Shown: piece after piece, positions 1-11,793 of the stretch
Numbering within the stretch: position 1 is the first letter of the stretch
Layout of the letters: the number at the start of each line of letters is the position of its first letter
NCBI RefSeq assembly: GCF_014356525.2
Contig: NC_052508.1
Coordinates: 56,182,497-56,246,496, forward strand
Length of the DNA stretch: 64,000 nucleotides
Reading direction: 5' to 3'
DNA from: Nilaparvata lugens
Taxonomy: Eukaryota > Arthropoda > Insecta > Hemiptera > Delphacidae
Position numbers and translations under genes: made by a program
Notes under the pieces: model-generated
The model's input: the letters and a program-made list of their open reading frames with translations, nothing else
Database searches by the model: none
Told to the model about the DNA's origin: nothing

Positions 1-1227
1 TGACTCATTTTCTCGGTAAAAAAGTTTCCAAAGAAATTATGAACACTTCATTTTTAATGGTTTTAATTTTTTTAAATACAATTCTTGGTTTATAGCATTG
101 AATCAAACACCTACAATGCATCAACTGTATTTCTAATAATGCAATTTTCTGCTGAGTATGTTGTCCACATCAGTTCCGGGCTTTTGGGCTGAATCAATCA
201 TTCAGAAGTCAATAATTTATTTATTTATCCACATCAATAGAAAAATTACAGCATAATAGAGGCTTACAGCTTTATGTCAAAACAAGCCTATTTGAAAATC
301 AATTGTTTACACAAACATAAACTAAATTAATAAGGAAGAAAGAAATTAAAAAATAACAATAAAATGGTTTGGAACAAACATTATAAATAGGAAATAACAC
401 AAGACAAAATAGAAAATAGACTAAAGAAAAAACAAAATAGACTAACTAAAAAAAGAGAGCGGGTAGCAAGCCTACTTCAAGAAAAAGAGAAGAAATTGAA
501 AATTTTAAAATCGAACAACATCGTGAAAATCAATCGAACAGCATTACTTCAACACGTTTTTGCTCACTGAAAACCAAGAAAGGACAGAACCTGCCATTCA
601 AGAAGATAAATACTTATTCACAAAAAAAAATTCTGGGCCGTTTTTCTTGGAACTTGCAATGAAATACCGAGCACAGAATTTCATCAGGTGAGCCACCGTG
701 ACGCGTGGCGTAGAAGCCCTTATAGGGTTCACCTATATTTTAGGGAGTACCTATATAGCCGCACTATACCTATATCGAGGATGGACGCGAATTGCAGTGT
801 TGGCCCGACGGTGGGCGAAGATATACGACATTCCCATTCCTTTCGCGTGTATATTGGATTCTTAAGATTCTTCGGCACTCCACCATCTTGGAATCTTATC
901 GCTTTTTGCGATATTTATCACAGACTGCAAGATGGTTGCGGCTACGGTGTCGCAATATATTTATGGGTCTCTTTGCTACACACCTGGGCTTCAAAAACCG
1001 CATCAATCGTATCCTTTCTTGCATCTTATCTTGCTTGACTTCGAAAGAAATGCATGATTCAAGAAATAAAGGATTTTTGAAAACACGTCGTTGTTCTCTT
1101 TTCCTGCTTATATACATATTCATAGGCTATTCTCATATATAATTAGACTAATTATTCTCTATTAATTATTTTTAAAATTATGTTATTTTTCATACTAGAG
1201 TGCAGCTCTGTTCATTCTTCCCCTACA
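1..1227. other. No gene seen; interspersed repeat debris
   Basis: No supported coding exon. Positions about 215-330 (TTTATTTATCCAC followed by AT-rich sequence) resemble the 3' end of a non-LTR retroelement. Positions 690-1030 are relatively GC-rich and give overlapping open frames on both strands, but none has a recognisable domain or clear splice sites. Confidence 0.4.
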
Positions 1228-1535
1228 CTGATAAAATCTGGTGTGGCGCACTCACACAACTTTCCTTGCCGTTATGAAAATTGATCACCTGACGCTAGTG
1301 TTCCCGCGCATCTCAAGTCTCTATTATAAGATCTGAGCCAGCTGGTGACAGGACAATAACGCTGGATACACACGAGATCTGCTATCTCTTCATAGTGAAT
1401 GATTCAATAGAATCAAGTTGCCAACAGTCTGCAATTGAATAATCACATTTACTCAAATTTCAAGCTAATTTTCAATTTTAGGTGAAAATGTTACTGAACA
1501 TTACTTGAAGAGATTTTCATGCTCAATCTTTTCCA
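1228..1535 (+). repeat. Interspersed repeat, copy 1 (same family as 23478-23795)
   Basis: About 310 bases that match 23478-23795 in the same orientation with scattered substitutions and small indels, starting at AAAATCTGGTGTGGCGCACT and ending near CTCAATCTTTTCCACTC. Similarity stops abruptly at both ends, as expected for a dispersed mobile repeat. No coding potential. The second copy continues into a CA-microsatellite element that this copy lacks. Confidence 0.75.
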
Positions 1536-4500
1536 CTCTTCTAATCTTCATTCTTCTAATGTGGAGCCTCAGTGCTTTCCAACTATGTAAATTTTCTGCC
1601 AAGAATGATGCCCAGCTTATGGGCTCGATTCATCATTTAGAAGTCAATAATGCAAGGGGTCACTCGAACACCCCATGTTGAACACTAAAACATTGAAAAA
1701 ACAATGAAATTATCGTAGGTGTACCTTATTTAATTGATAATATTCTCCATTCTACCAATTAAAATCCTTAGAGCTTCTCAAGCCTAGATATTTCAAAACT
1801 TCAAGCTTAGTTATTTCAAGCTTTAGTCCTGGAAAGCACATTCAGGGCTGTTTAGATTTGACTCAGCCTAGTCCTACTATGTTCCCACGATTAAACATGG
1901 GATGCACAAATAACAAATAATCAAAATTATAAAAATTGACCAATCCAAATACGATTTACATCAATCTACAGTATAGAACCCTCACAGTACCAGTGAGATG
2001 ATAAATCTATATACAGCTGATAAATCGCAAAATGTTCCAACCACAGTTTTTTAAATATTCTGGAAACGTTTGCGGCTATCGATGCAATGAAGACTGCTCT
2101 TCAACGAATACATTTTCTTCATTTCATTTTATGATCTGGCTCATTTTTCCTTTTAACTGGTCGTCTCAGCACAAAGGGATAATGGAATTCAATAGCGCTA
2201 TTCAAAGTGCCACTGCTTTATCCTGTACAGCGTTGATACGGATTCCATTTTTAAAGCAAAAAATCCACAATTCTGTAGAATCTTGAAAACCAAACGATCT
2301 CGATAAAAGGTACAGGATAGGTATGGGTCCCAATCTACATCACCATACCTTTCATTTTTTCATTTAATACAATCATGTTCATCCCTGAGAAGTTGTTATA
2401 GTGCTATTTGCTCAAGTCGCTTTATAGCTCTGCTAATGTGGAAGATGTGTCAGGTATTCTAATTCAGGATGTATATTCTGCAAATAGTTTGACGACGTTT
2501 GAAAAACCTAAACAAAATTCATTTTTCAGCTCTAATTCTCGATCGTTGAAATTAGTCTATTACATCGAGGGAAGAGACGATTCAATACGTACTGTCTCTA
2601 TTTGAAAATAATAATAAAACTATATTAGGAAAGATCTTGTTCATGATTCCACCGGCTAACTCATACTGTTTTTTATTGTGCTCAAAACTATTCAACACAA
2701 ATGTTCATTTGCAAATACTGTTTCAGTAATCTGTTATATAATTTACACTATGAACAGATATATTGTGAAATTAATCGTTATTAAGGTGAATTTTTTTTTT
2801 GAAATATCGTTTTTATTTCACCTTAATAATCTGTAATATCATCCTATATGAATAACTTTGAATCGCTTGGAAGGCTCCGATATCTGTTCCATAGCAATAA
2901 CTATTGAAGTAAGTTTCTTGTTTGTCACGTTATTTTTTATTTTTAAAAAACGATTAGCCTCCTGCTTGGCATCAGTCGGTAGAGCATGAAATATTTTAAT
3001 ATAATTATAAAAATTAGGTCGTGGTTTTTAATAGGATACAGTCTCATAAAGATCTTTACAGGCCCAGATATGAGCTTCCACAATAATTCTGATAATTCAT
3101 TAAAAAATAAAAATATATATATGGTACTTATCCTATAGTATTGAGGAATTAAAATAAATTGCACACCATAAACAATTTGATACATATATTGACAAATATT
3201 GCAAAAAATAAATCAGAGCAAAAAATATATAGAGCGATAAAAAATATATAATATAAAAATAGAACAATAATCGAAATCAATAAAATATCACAGGCTAAAT
3301 ACTATTCTCTAAATTTTATAGCACGAAACGTTACCATGTGCTTTTATCTTATAATCATATGCATCCTTTTGCATGTAGCTGCGATATTAGCTTGCTAATA
3401 CTTGTCGACTTGGACAATTCCATTAAAAATAGATTCCTTAAAATCAGCTTGATAAATTGACAACCAATAATCCAAATATATATATATATTAAATTCTATA
3501 GTATCCAATAGATTTCTTTGCAATGAATATATATTTTATCTCAGGGTGCAAGATTCAGCACCTGACGGAATAAATAGAGCAATTCATCTAGTGAATCAGA
3601 GCTACAACAAACTATCGCAAATTATATTGCAGAAATTAAAGATCATATGAATATGTATTACTAGCCTACATTTTATACTTCTTTGATTTATAGAACTTCT
3701 GATATGTATTGACTCGTTACTCTTCTAATAAAATACCTTTAATACTATATTTACTTGCGCAAGTATTTTTTACTAAATTCTTAATTTATGAGAAAACCCT
3801 TTCGACGAGCTAGCTTTGATTCTCATGTAATCTCGAAGCACTGAGGGCGCCGTTTTGCCACAATAAATTTCTGCCAAGGTGTTTGGTCAGATTCTACGTT
3901 GCATGGCTCGGTCGATCGTTAGGTCGCCGATCACTAAATGTTTATCCCTAACCTCAATTTTCAATATTTTATATAATATTATATATTAGCAAAAACTTAT
4001 TTCGATTCCTCTTAGGCTGTTGTACAGTTTAGCCAGGACAATCTGATATTATCTAATCTTTCTGTTATCTCTTTGGCGATATTAGCCAGTTACTTTACTT
4101 AGACCTATAAATATTTTAGCTAGGGATTCTTATTAATCAATCCAAATTAAATATGTTACATGTTTTAACACAAATAAATATGATTGGGTGAGAGATAAAT
4201 AGGCATAATACAAAGGAAGAGAGGTGAAAATACCGTAAGACCATCCTGAGTGTTTCCCACGAAAATCACCAATTTCCAGTTCTGCAAGCACTAATCAAAG
4301 AAGTTCACTAAAGTATTTATAAGATCAGTTTGATTATGAGCTTATATTACCTCACATTAAAATCACCAGTGAATCAACGAAGAATGAATATTTAAATATC
4401 AACTGTTCATGTTGAGTAATCCTCATAGTTGTAGATATTTTGATACTCCATGTTAATTGTACTAGATGAACAAACAGTAGGCTATCTGGAAGTTGAATGT

Positions 4501-6117
4501 TCCCTTCAAAAACATTTGAATTGATTAGGATTACTCTTATCATCCTCTATGATTGTCTCAGAGTTTTCTGTATAAGAGTTATTGAAGACTTACTGGACAG
4601 TAGAGTAGTTTCTATCGGTGGTTTGTGATCTGTATTTTTCACATGAGTTAATATCGTGTAATATTTCAAGATGTTTACAAAATTTTTCAACATATTGAAC
4701 AAAAATTTACAAACTACACACCGTACATCTATTCATGTCGTTATCATTGGAATCACATTTCATTACTAGAAATTGCTGCTGAGCGTGACTACGAAAAATC
4801 TATGCCTGGTTTCCAAATTAATACTGGATGAGCATTCTATTCTCCTGATTTACGTGAGATTACTACGCAAATGAAATTAGAACGCAATTAGTATGACAAA
4901 CGCAACTCAGGTGATATATTACATTTTCAAGCATGCAAACACTATTTGTAGACATCCAACGGCTTTCAGAGCTGCTATATCCGACGCTTCATTACAATTC
5001 CTATGAGGCCACCATTATCAATTGAAATATCGAATCAATAATATTTCATTATTATTGGAAATTTTTCATGGAATATCGTAACTGTGAATAATTCTATGTA
5101 GAAAAGATTGCTGTTGAAAAATGTTCAATAGAAGCAGATTTTCTGCTTTTTTCAGTAATTGTGATTGAACGGAAATCCAATTCATTCTCCAATATATAGT
5201 GAGGGCGTGATGGGAATTCATGTTGGCCCAAGAGCTTGCAAAAACCTCAGAAAAATATGTTACTTTCTTGGCCATATTTTTCAAATTATCATAGTAGTAG
5301 TTGCTGATCATTGTTCGATTCGTTCCGGTTACAAAAACTTGCTCGATTTAATAATGAGTCTCATACTCATTTATACGGTACTGAAGAGAATTCAGTGAAC
5401 AAGATTCAGTTTCCAATTTTATATTGTCAAAATGAATAAGTGAGGTGGACACAAGTCTGGGTGCGATAATGCTATTATATGAGATGAAATTTGATCTATG
5501 CCAAGCCCTCTTTTATCTGATGAATCTACTGCTGAAATCTATCCAAAGCTGAATTTCAACCTAAAACCTCACTATACTGGAGGATTAGAGCTCATTGTAA
5601 AGGTTGACTGACTTCAACTCAGAATTCTCTAGCACCAGGAATCGAGATCAGTCGTAAGCTAGAGAAATATTCCCCTCACTTATGCTTTTATAGCATATCA
5701 TGAAACTTCAATTTAACTTTTGATTATCGAGTCTCTGCACGAGTATCCATCTCAAACTGTTTATCACCGCTGGAAATTTCCAGAATGAAGTCCTCAGCCT
5801 GTCTTAAATTTCCACCAGTAAGAACACAGCTTTTACGTACGTCATAATAATATAATACCGGTACCACATATGGAATGAGTTTATAAGTCATATCATATTA
5901 TGTCGTATGACGTATGAAATATACAACGAGTAGTCTAGAGTTGATTAATATCATCCATCATTCCAGTTGTGAAATTTTGGGTTTAATATTCCATGTTGAG
6001 TTAACTCTTGAATTTGTTGTTTATGGAATTTTGGATATTTGCAATTTTAATATCTTCTATTATGTGAAATAAAATCTTCGATATAAAGCCAGTCCACATT
6101 TGTAATTCAGTGTACTT
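1536..6117. other. Gene-poor stretch; nothing supported
   Basis: AT-rich sequence with only short open frames lacking domains or convincing splice sites. Around 3797-3860 there is a roughly 60-base segment (CGACGAGCTAGCTTT, then GCACTGAGGGC) that recurs inverted near 63535-63600, so part of this interval is dispersed repeat. Confidence 0.4.
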
Positions 6118-6675
6118 GGGAGGAGAATAGCATAAGGATACCTAATTTTTTCTCTCCATATAATAATTTTGATGATGTACTTATTGTATAAATCAACTAG
6201 CTTACCCCGGCGAACTTCGTACCGACAAAAAGTCAATGTATCTCATGTCACACTTGACTTTATTTGATGAATCATGAAATTTATCTTACAATCGATATTT
6301 TCATTTACATCTCAATACGGACTTCCTATATGCTTAAAACTATCGTTTTAATACCAGTAAACAATTTTATCACATAGTGACGTGTTTATTACAGCTGGAA
6401 AGTTTAGATGCTAAATCATATTATCACAACATGATCTTGAATCATGATGATCTTCTCGTTTTACGTTAGTCGCTCGAAATTTCGACAATTTCGAAAACAT
6501 AGGTCTGTAAAATGGATTATAATTATTATTAGCCGCCCTATTAAAATTTCTGGTCAAAAACCATCCCCAATATTCACACAACATATTCACAAAGTTTCAT
6601 GCCGTTCTGTCAAGTAGTTTTCGAGTCTATAGGGAACAAACAAACTAACACACAAACAGTCATTCATTTTTATAT
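6118..6675. repeat. Interspersed repeat with GATGATGTACTTATTG segment
   Basis: Positions 6118-6210 share about 65 bases with 39345-39415: a GGAATAGCA-like start, a pyrimidine stretch, then GATGATGTACTTATTGTA. A shorter part recurs at 18873-18903 and 42013-42040. The next 450 bases (CCCCGGCGAACTTCGTACCG through GTCAAGTAGTTTTCGAG) look like the 3' part of a retroposon, but no coding domain is visible. Confidence 0.45.
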
Positions 6676-6691
6676 AATTATATAAAGAAGA

Positions 6692-6706
6692 AGAAGATAA
6701 AGAATA
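6692..6706 (+). repeat. Target-site duplication, left, of composite PLE insertion
   Basis: The 15-base word AGAAGATAAAGAATA is repeated exactly at 10525-10539. The two copies bracket the whole PLE composite, so the entire 3.8-kb structure behaves as one insertion. Variable-length target duplications are known for Penelope-like elements. Confidence 0.8.
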
Positions 6707-7040
6707 AAACAAAATAAAACTTGTAGCACCCTTTATTTATTAAAAAACTTAAAATAGTTGAACAACTAGTTTCGGTTCTAAAATCATCTTCAGATTCTAA
6801 AATAAATAAATAAAATTCAATAACTGTTTACTAACTGATATAAAACTGACATATGTTTAAATTCATATGACTAATTATTTATGGTAAAAGTTATTAAATT
6901 TAAATTTAAATTTATATTTTAAAATTTTAATTTTATTTATTCATTTTTAATTTTATCAAAAATAGGATTATTTAAGTCAAATTGGATTATATTTATTAAA
7001 TTATTCCTATTCAATTTTGCAGTTTTATAGATATAAAATT
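6707..7040 (-). repeat. PLE pLTR, copy A
   Basis: Direct repeat of 9397-9728 in the same orientation, differing at a few bases. It spans the 3' end of the endonuclease frame, an AT-rich untranslated part, the hammerhead-like motif at 6760-6797 and the terminal segment ending at the left target duplication. Confidence 0.85.
6760..6797 (-). ncRNA. Hammerhead-ribozyme-like motif, pLTR copy A (slightly decayed)
   Basis: On the minus strand it contains CUGAAGA and GAAAC in hammerhead order, a four-base stem I (GAAU against GUUC, with one wobble) and a stem II with one mismatch (GAUU against AACC). The other pLTR copies have both stems intact, so this looks like a mutated copy of the same motif. 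Confidence 0.5.
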
Positions 7041-7306
7041 CTTCTTTTACATTCAATTTATTACTTTCACTACCAATGCTTAATATTTTCATATTAGAAT
7101 TTATATTGATATAATTATGATTATTCTCAATCAAATGTTCAGCAAACGCTGATTTTTGAGTAGTATTTTTTGAATTTAAAGCCTGAATATGTTCATTGAA
7201 CCTTTTTTGAAAACATCTAAGTGTTTGACCAATGTAAAATTTTTCACAATTACTACATTCCAGTTTATAAACGCCTGATTTTTTAAATTGTTCTTGTTGT
7301 ATTTTT
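6937..7306 (-). pseudogene. PLE GIY-YIG endonuclease domain, separated from RT by frameshift
   Basis: In this frame the minus strand encodes GVYKL (the GIY strand), the CSNC cysteine pair, FYIGQT (the YIG strand), an arginine-rich helix with FNEH, and AEHLIENNH near the end. These are the recognisable parts of the GIY-YIG nuclease fused to the reverse transcriptase in Penelope-type elements, which nicks target DNA. The frame ends with a natural stop at 6937 after KIKNE. It is out of frame with the upstream RT: this copy has six A residues near 7311 where the inverted copy (9896-9902) has seven. No ATG opens this segment, so it is read as a broken C-terminal domain. Confidence 0.85.
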
Positions 7307-8225
7307 TATTAGAAATCTTCTTTATTAAATTAAAAGCATTATTTGTTGTTTTGTATCCTAAATAAAATTGTTTTGCAAATGTCTTCCTAATTGCCTTATT
7401 GAGAATAGTGTTGTATGGAACACAAATATATTCCTTATTTTCTGAATTTTTATCATTTTGTGGATTAATTTGTTTATATTTTTGCTTATATATCATCTTA
7501 TCAATAAATTTGGTATCATATCCATTTGTTACTGCAAAATGTTTTATAATTTTCACTTCTTTTTCATAATTTTCTTTTGACATAGGAATATTTATCAATC
7601 TATAAATCATTGATCTGAATGCTGCTGTTTTTTGCTGCCATGGATGGTTAGAGTCTTTTGGAATAAGAGTATTTGTATGCGTGGGTTTCCTGAAGATATT
7701 AAAATTATGTTTCTCATTTCTCTTACTTATTTTCAAGTCTAAAAAATGTATTTTCTCTTTTTGAACTTCCATAGTAAATTTTATAGAAGGTGAAATTGAG
7801 TTTAAATATTTTTCTAAATCTTCATGTGTTTCATCGTTATTATTATTGTATAAGCATATTATATCATCAACATATCTATACCAATAAATGATATTTTCTC
7901 TCAAAGGATTATTATCATTCATAATTTTAGACTTTTCCAAATTGTTCATATATATGTTAGAAAGGTATCCTGATAATAGTGATCCCATAGCTAAACCTTC
8001 CTTTTGCTTATAAATTTTGTCATTGAAAGTGAAATAATTTTGATCTATGCATGTTTTTGCTAATGCTATTAAATCATCTATTTCATTACTGTTCACATCA
8101 TTTTCAATCAAGTTTTGCTTTAAAATGTTAATAGTTTCATTAATTGGGATAGAAGTATACATGTTGACTACATCAAATGATAGAAAAATTGCGTGACTTG
8201 GAATAGTTATTCCTTGATTTTTTGA
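7176..8225 (-). pseudogene. PLE reverse transcriptase, catalytic part
   Basis: Encodes the core of a Penelope-type reverse transcriptase. Motif A (LSFDVVNMYTSIP) lies just upstream of the first in-frame Met at 8162. Motif B is GLAMGSLLSGYLSNIYM. Motif C is WYRYVDDIIC, with the catalytic YVDD at 7863-7874. The thumb and linker follow. The frame is open from about 8225 but is separated from the upstream RT frame (8227-8982) by a shift near 8225-8235. At the 3' end the frame runs off into an unrelated tail because of the missing A near 7311, so the GIY-YIG domain is not fused to this product. Family assignment is secure; activity of this copy is unlikely. Confidence 0.92.
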
Positions 8226-8226
8226 A

Positions 8227-8982
8227 CTAGTTGGTAAGAATTGTTACATTATAATTTTCATTTATTATTATTTTTTGAGGAAGTACTTTATTCAGATATT
8301 TACAAGCTTTATAAGTTGGAGCATTTCTATAGTTTACCACAGGTCTTATAGGTATACCTACTTTGTGAATTTTAGGTTGACCTCTGAAAATTGGTGAGGC
8401 AGGATTAATCATTTTCATTTTAAACTGATCTATTTTAGAAATAGTTCCACATTTTGATATAATATTATTTATATTTTTGCAGTATTCTTTAGTTGGGTCT
8501 TTTCCTAAAGTTTGAAATTTATTTTCTCTAATAAATTGTTCTACTTTATCATTATAATCTATTTCTTTAATGATAACTGTAGTGTTTCCTTTATCTGCTT
8601 TTGTTATCATAGCTTTTCCATTAATTAATTTTTTTGAAATTGAATTAATAATTTTCATATCTTCTTTTGCTTTCACTAAAATTTCTTTTTTCTTAAGATT
8701 GTTATCTTTTCCGAGTTCCTGCGCAAAATTGTTCCTCAAAGTACCTTGGATCTCTCTCTTCTTGAATCTAATTGAGGTTTCAATATCAAAAAGTTGTTCT
8801 TCAATTACATTCGTTTTATTATCCAAATTGACGTTATATTTTGAAGCTTTTGAAAGTAATTCATTCTCTTTCTTATTAAACTCAATATCTGTTAAATTCT
8901 TCATTTTTTCAAATGATTCATACTCATCAATTTTATAATATTGATTTGAGTCAATATTTTTCTTTTGTTCAAAGGTTAGCAT
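8227..8982 (-). pseudogene. PLE reverse transcriptase, N-terminal and fingers part
   Basis: A 251-codon frame starting at an ATG. It contains a basic, coiled N-terminal half and then the conserved PLE sequence ADKGNTTVI, followed further on by IFRGQPKIHKVGIPIRPVV, corresponding to the finger region upstream of motif A. It ends a few codons before motif A because of a frameshift. The preceding frame (8985-9356) ends within a few bases of its start, at a run of A residues. Together the three frames form one ancestral polyprotein. Confidence 0.88.
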
Positions 8983-8984
8983 TT

Positions 8985-9356
8985 CTATTTTTTCAAATGT
9001 ATGAATTTCTTCTTTTCAATGTATGGAGTAATCCAAGATTTAATTTGTAATTCAAATTCTTCGATCGATTCCTCATGGAATAGTTCATTTATTTGTGTAT
9101 GTATTATCTTTTCTTCTACTTTAAGCTTTCTAAGTTTTGAGTATAAATAATTTATCTCTTCCTTAAGCCAAATACGTTTTGCTGTATTTATTGTTTTCAA
9201 AGCAGCTATAGATTTAGATTTAGTTGTTATTTGAATATATTTAGGAATAATTCTCTTCTTTAAACATACCTTATTGAATGATATGTCTTCTTTTACCTTA
9301 GCCATCTTCAATAAAAGATATTTCCACTTTTTAATGTAATAGGGTTGATTAGCCAT
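8985..9356 (-). pseudogene. PLE N-terminal frame, function unknown
   Basis: Starts at ATG 9356 (MANQPYYIKK) and gives 123 lysine-rich residues with predicted helical, coiled-coil character and no known catalytic motif. It stops in an A-rich run 2 bases before the start of the next RT frame, so it is most simply the true N-terminus of the same PLE protein split by an indel. The sequence around its start codon is conserved in the decayed PLE remnant at 40252-40490, which supports this as the genuine 5' coding end. Confidence 0.75.
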
Positions 9357-9396
9357 TTTATAAAACACTTATTGAAATGGGCTGCTTTTAAATTAA

Positions 9397-9728
9397 TAAA
9401 ACAAAATAAAACTTGTAGCACCCTTTATTTATTAAAATACTTAAAATAGTTGAACAACTAGTTTCGGTTCTAAAACCATCTTCAGGTTCTAAAATAAATA
9501 AATAAAATTCAATAACTGTTTACTAACTGATATAAAACTGACATATGTTTAAATTCATATGACTAATTATTTATGGTAAAAGTTATTAAATTTAAATTTA
9601 AATTTATATTTTAAAATTTTAATTTTATTTATACATTTTTAATTTTATCAAAAATAGGATTATTTAAGTCAAATTGGATTATATTTATTAAATTATTCCT
9701 ATTCAATTTTGCAGTTTTATAGATATAA
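9397..9728 (-). repeat. PLE pLTR, copy B
   Basis: Same orientation as copy A and nearly identical to it. It lies upstream of the PLE reading frames on the minus strand. At 9728-9733 it joins an oppositely oriented PLE fragment through a short run of A residues, indicating a microhomology junction. Confidence 0.85.
9452..9489 (-). ncRNA. Hammerhead-ribozyme-like motif, pLTR copy B
   Basis: Reads GAAC-CUGAAGA-U-GGUU-UUAG-AACC-GAAAC-UA-GUU-GUUC on the minus strand. Stem I is GAAC/GUUC, stem II is GGUU/AACC, and stem III is minimal (A-U and C-G closing a UA loop), with a GUU cleavage triplet. This is the compact type I layout described for Penelope-like elements. An extra U between the CUGAAGA core and stem II is not canonical. 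Function is inferred. Confidence 0.6.
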
Positions 9729-9733
9729 AAAAA

Positions 9734-10258
9734 CAAAATGATAAAAATTCAGAAAATAAGGAATATATTTGTGTTCCATACAACACTATTCTCAATAAGG
9801 CAATTAGGAAGACATTTGCAAAACAATTTTATTTAGGATACAAAACAACAAATAATGCTTTTAATTTAATAAAGAAGATTTCTAATAAAAAAATACAACA
9901 AGAACAATTTAAAAAATCAGGCGTTTATAAACTGGAATGTAGTAATTGTGAAAAATTTTACATTGGTCAAACACGTAGATGTTTTCAAAAAAGGTTCAAT
10001 GAACATATTCAGGCTTTAAATTCAAAAAATACTACTCAAAAATCAGCGTTTGCTGAACATTTGATTGAGAATAATCATAATTATATCAATATAAATTCTA
10101 ATATGAAAATATTAAGCATTGGTAGTGAAAGTAATAAATTGAATGTAAAAGAAGAATTTTATATCTATAAAACTGCAAAATTGAATAGGAATAATTTAAT
10201 AAATATAATCCAATTTGACTTAAATAATCCTATTTTTGATAAAATTAAAAATGAATAA
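9734..10258 (+). pseudogene. PLE RT C-terminus plus intact GIY-YIG domain, truncated
   Basis: An uninterrupted 174-codon frame from the truncation point to the stop at 10258, with no start codon. It encodes the end of the RT linker (CVPYNTILNKAIRK), then GVYKLECSNC, FYIGQTRR, FNEH and AEHLIENNH of a GIY-YIG nuclease. Here the nuclease is in frame with the RT linker, because the A-run at 9896-9902 has seven bases rather than six. It therefore shows the ancestral fusion that is broken in the main copy. No promoter or start is visible. Confidence 0.85.
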
Positions 10259-10396
10259 ATAAAATTAAAATTTTAAAATATAAATTTAATTTAAATTTAA
10301 TAACTTTTACCATAAATAATTAGTCATATGAATTTAAACATATGTCAGTTTTATATCAGTTAGTAAACAGTTATTGAATTTTATTTATTTATTTTA

Positions 10397-10434
10397 GAAC
10401 CTGAAGATGGTTTTAGAACCGAAACTAGTTGTTC
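10397..10434 (+). ncRNA. Hammerhead-ribozyme-like motif in inverted PLE fragment
   Basis: Identical in its 38 bases to the motif at 9452-9489 but on the plus strand: core CUGAAGA and GAAAC, stem I GAAC/GUUC and stem II GGUU/AACC all intact. Transcripts crossing 9452-10434 would carry this motif and the complement of the other, so the two regions could also fold together. Confidence 0.6.
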
Positions 10435-10524
10435 AACTATTTTAAGTTTTTTAATAAATAAAGGTTGCTACAAGTTTTATTTTGTTTTATTAATTTAAAA
10501 GCAGCCCATTTCAATATGTGTTTT

Positions 10525-10539
10525 AGAAGATAAAGAATA
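10525..10539 (+). repeat. Target-site duplication, right, of composite PLE insertion
   Basis: Exact repeat of AGAAGATAAAGAATA at 6692-6706. Confidence 0.8.
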
Positions 10540-11210
10540 TGTAATACCGGTGACTAACTTATAAAGGCTGGGCCACATCTGTTATACAATGTTCCGATCC
10601 AACTCATATTCTGATATCTCTGTTTGGTGGACGGGTTATTGTGGGATGGATGATGGACATGTATAGCATATACCATTCTAGGCCTTTGTCACCTGTAATT
10701 GGATCGTAGTGGAATCAGAACACTGCATGATTAGTGTGGCCCTGGCTTTGGATCTTCATCAGTTGAGCTGAACTCTACTAGACTTTCTGCAGTCCAATAA
10801 CAGTTCAGCATTCAACTAAAATTACTAATTCATTCATGCGAGATTCATTTCATGGTTATACCAAAATAATAGTACATTATTATTGTAGATTCCTTGAATT
10901 CACCATTCAGTTTTTTGTCAATTTCGATCGGGGACCAGATATTGAGCAATATTTATGATCGGCTGCAGCAACATAACTGATCCCGGTTAGGACAACTCAA
11001 AATATTCATTAGTACCTCTCCCTGTATTTTTCATCAGAGAAAATTTTTTACACCCTTGCAGTGATTATCATTACAAGAAATCAATTGAAGTCATCAAAAC
11101 TGGATATCAATGAGTATATTGGACGATTTGTGACAAAATCAGGAAATTGAAGAAGTTTTGGGCAATAGTCTGTTTTTTCTTTTCCGACTATTGTATTGTT
11201 CGCTCTATCT
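10540..11210. other. Intergenic, nothing seen
   Basis: Unique-looking AT-rich sequence between the PLE insertion and the AAAT microsatellite. No open frame of interest and no repeat shared with the rest of the window was noticed. Confidence 0.4.
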
Positions 11211-11228
11211 AATAAATGAATAAATGAA

Positions 11229-11272
<44 letters not shown>

Positions 11273-11379
11273 AAATAAATAAATAAATAAAAAATAAATA
11301 AATAAATAAATAAATAAATAAATATAAATAAATAAATAAATAAATAATAAATAATAATAAATAAATAAATAAATAAATA

Positions 11380-11427
<48 letters not shown>

Positions 11428-11541
11428 AAATAAATAAATAAATAAATAATATAAATAAATAAATAAATAAATAATAAATAAATAAATAATAATAAATAAA
11501 TAATAAATAATAATAAATAAATAATAAATAAAATAAATGAA

Positions 11542-11611
<70 letters not shown>
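11211..11611 (+). repeat. AAAT tetranucleotide microsatellite, about 400 bp
   Basis: Nearly pure (AAAT)n with occasional three- or five-base slips (ATAATA, ATATAA). It produces long artificial Leu/Ile/Tyr/Phe open frames on the minus strand, which are not genes. It lies about 300 bases downstream of the CCDC103-like stop codon, on the 3' side of that gene. Confidence 0.97.
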
Positions 11612-11613
<2 letters not shown>

Positions 11614-11793
11614 CCATTCAGTTAGCTTAACACTCCAAAGAAATGAGAAAATACTTATTATGATGAGAAGCAAGTAGTTTCTCTCATAAACAGTAGAAAA
11701 GGACAAACAATCCAATGTTTGATCGGAGTTTTGATTTGGTAGAAACTTCAAATGATGAATGACTGAGAACCATCAATTAGAAGCGATATACAT

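Larger units (their letters stand above)
6707..10524 (-). mobile_element. Penelope-like retroelement with inverted 3'-end copy attached
   Basis: The composite sits between exact 15-base duplications. On the minus strand it runs: an inverted partial copy (9729-10524, coding on plus), a pLTR (about 9397-9728), a 127-codon frame, reverse transcriptase frames, a GIY-YIG frame, and a second pLTR in the same orientation (about 6707-7040). Each pLTR includes the last codons of the endonuclease frame, as is typical of Penelope elements. The body is interrupted by at least three frame breaks, so this copy is probably not autonomous. It lies about 1.4 kb downstream of the CCDC103-like gene and is not part of a host gene. 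Confidence 0.92.
9729..10524 (+). mobile_element. 5'-truncated PLE fragment in inverted orientation
   Basis: Opposite in orientation to the main element. It carries the last 174 codons of the PLE protein, a complete pLTR, and 30-odd bases of the region that precedes the N-terminal frame (ending GCAGCCCATTTCAATATGTG). Inverted, truncated partner copies are a known habit of Penelope elements. The right target-site duplication follows immediately. Confidence 0.85.

Noticed and set aside
688..1142. Overlapping frames of 116 codons in a GC-richer patch
   Set aside because: The longer frame starts at a non-ATG codon; no domains and no splice support on either strand.
11081..11751. Long minus-strand frames of 178 and 180 codons, almost entirely Leu/Ile/Tyr/Phe
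   Set aside because: They are translations of the AAAT microsatellite, not genes.
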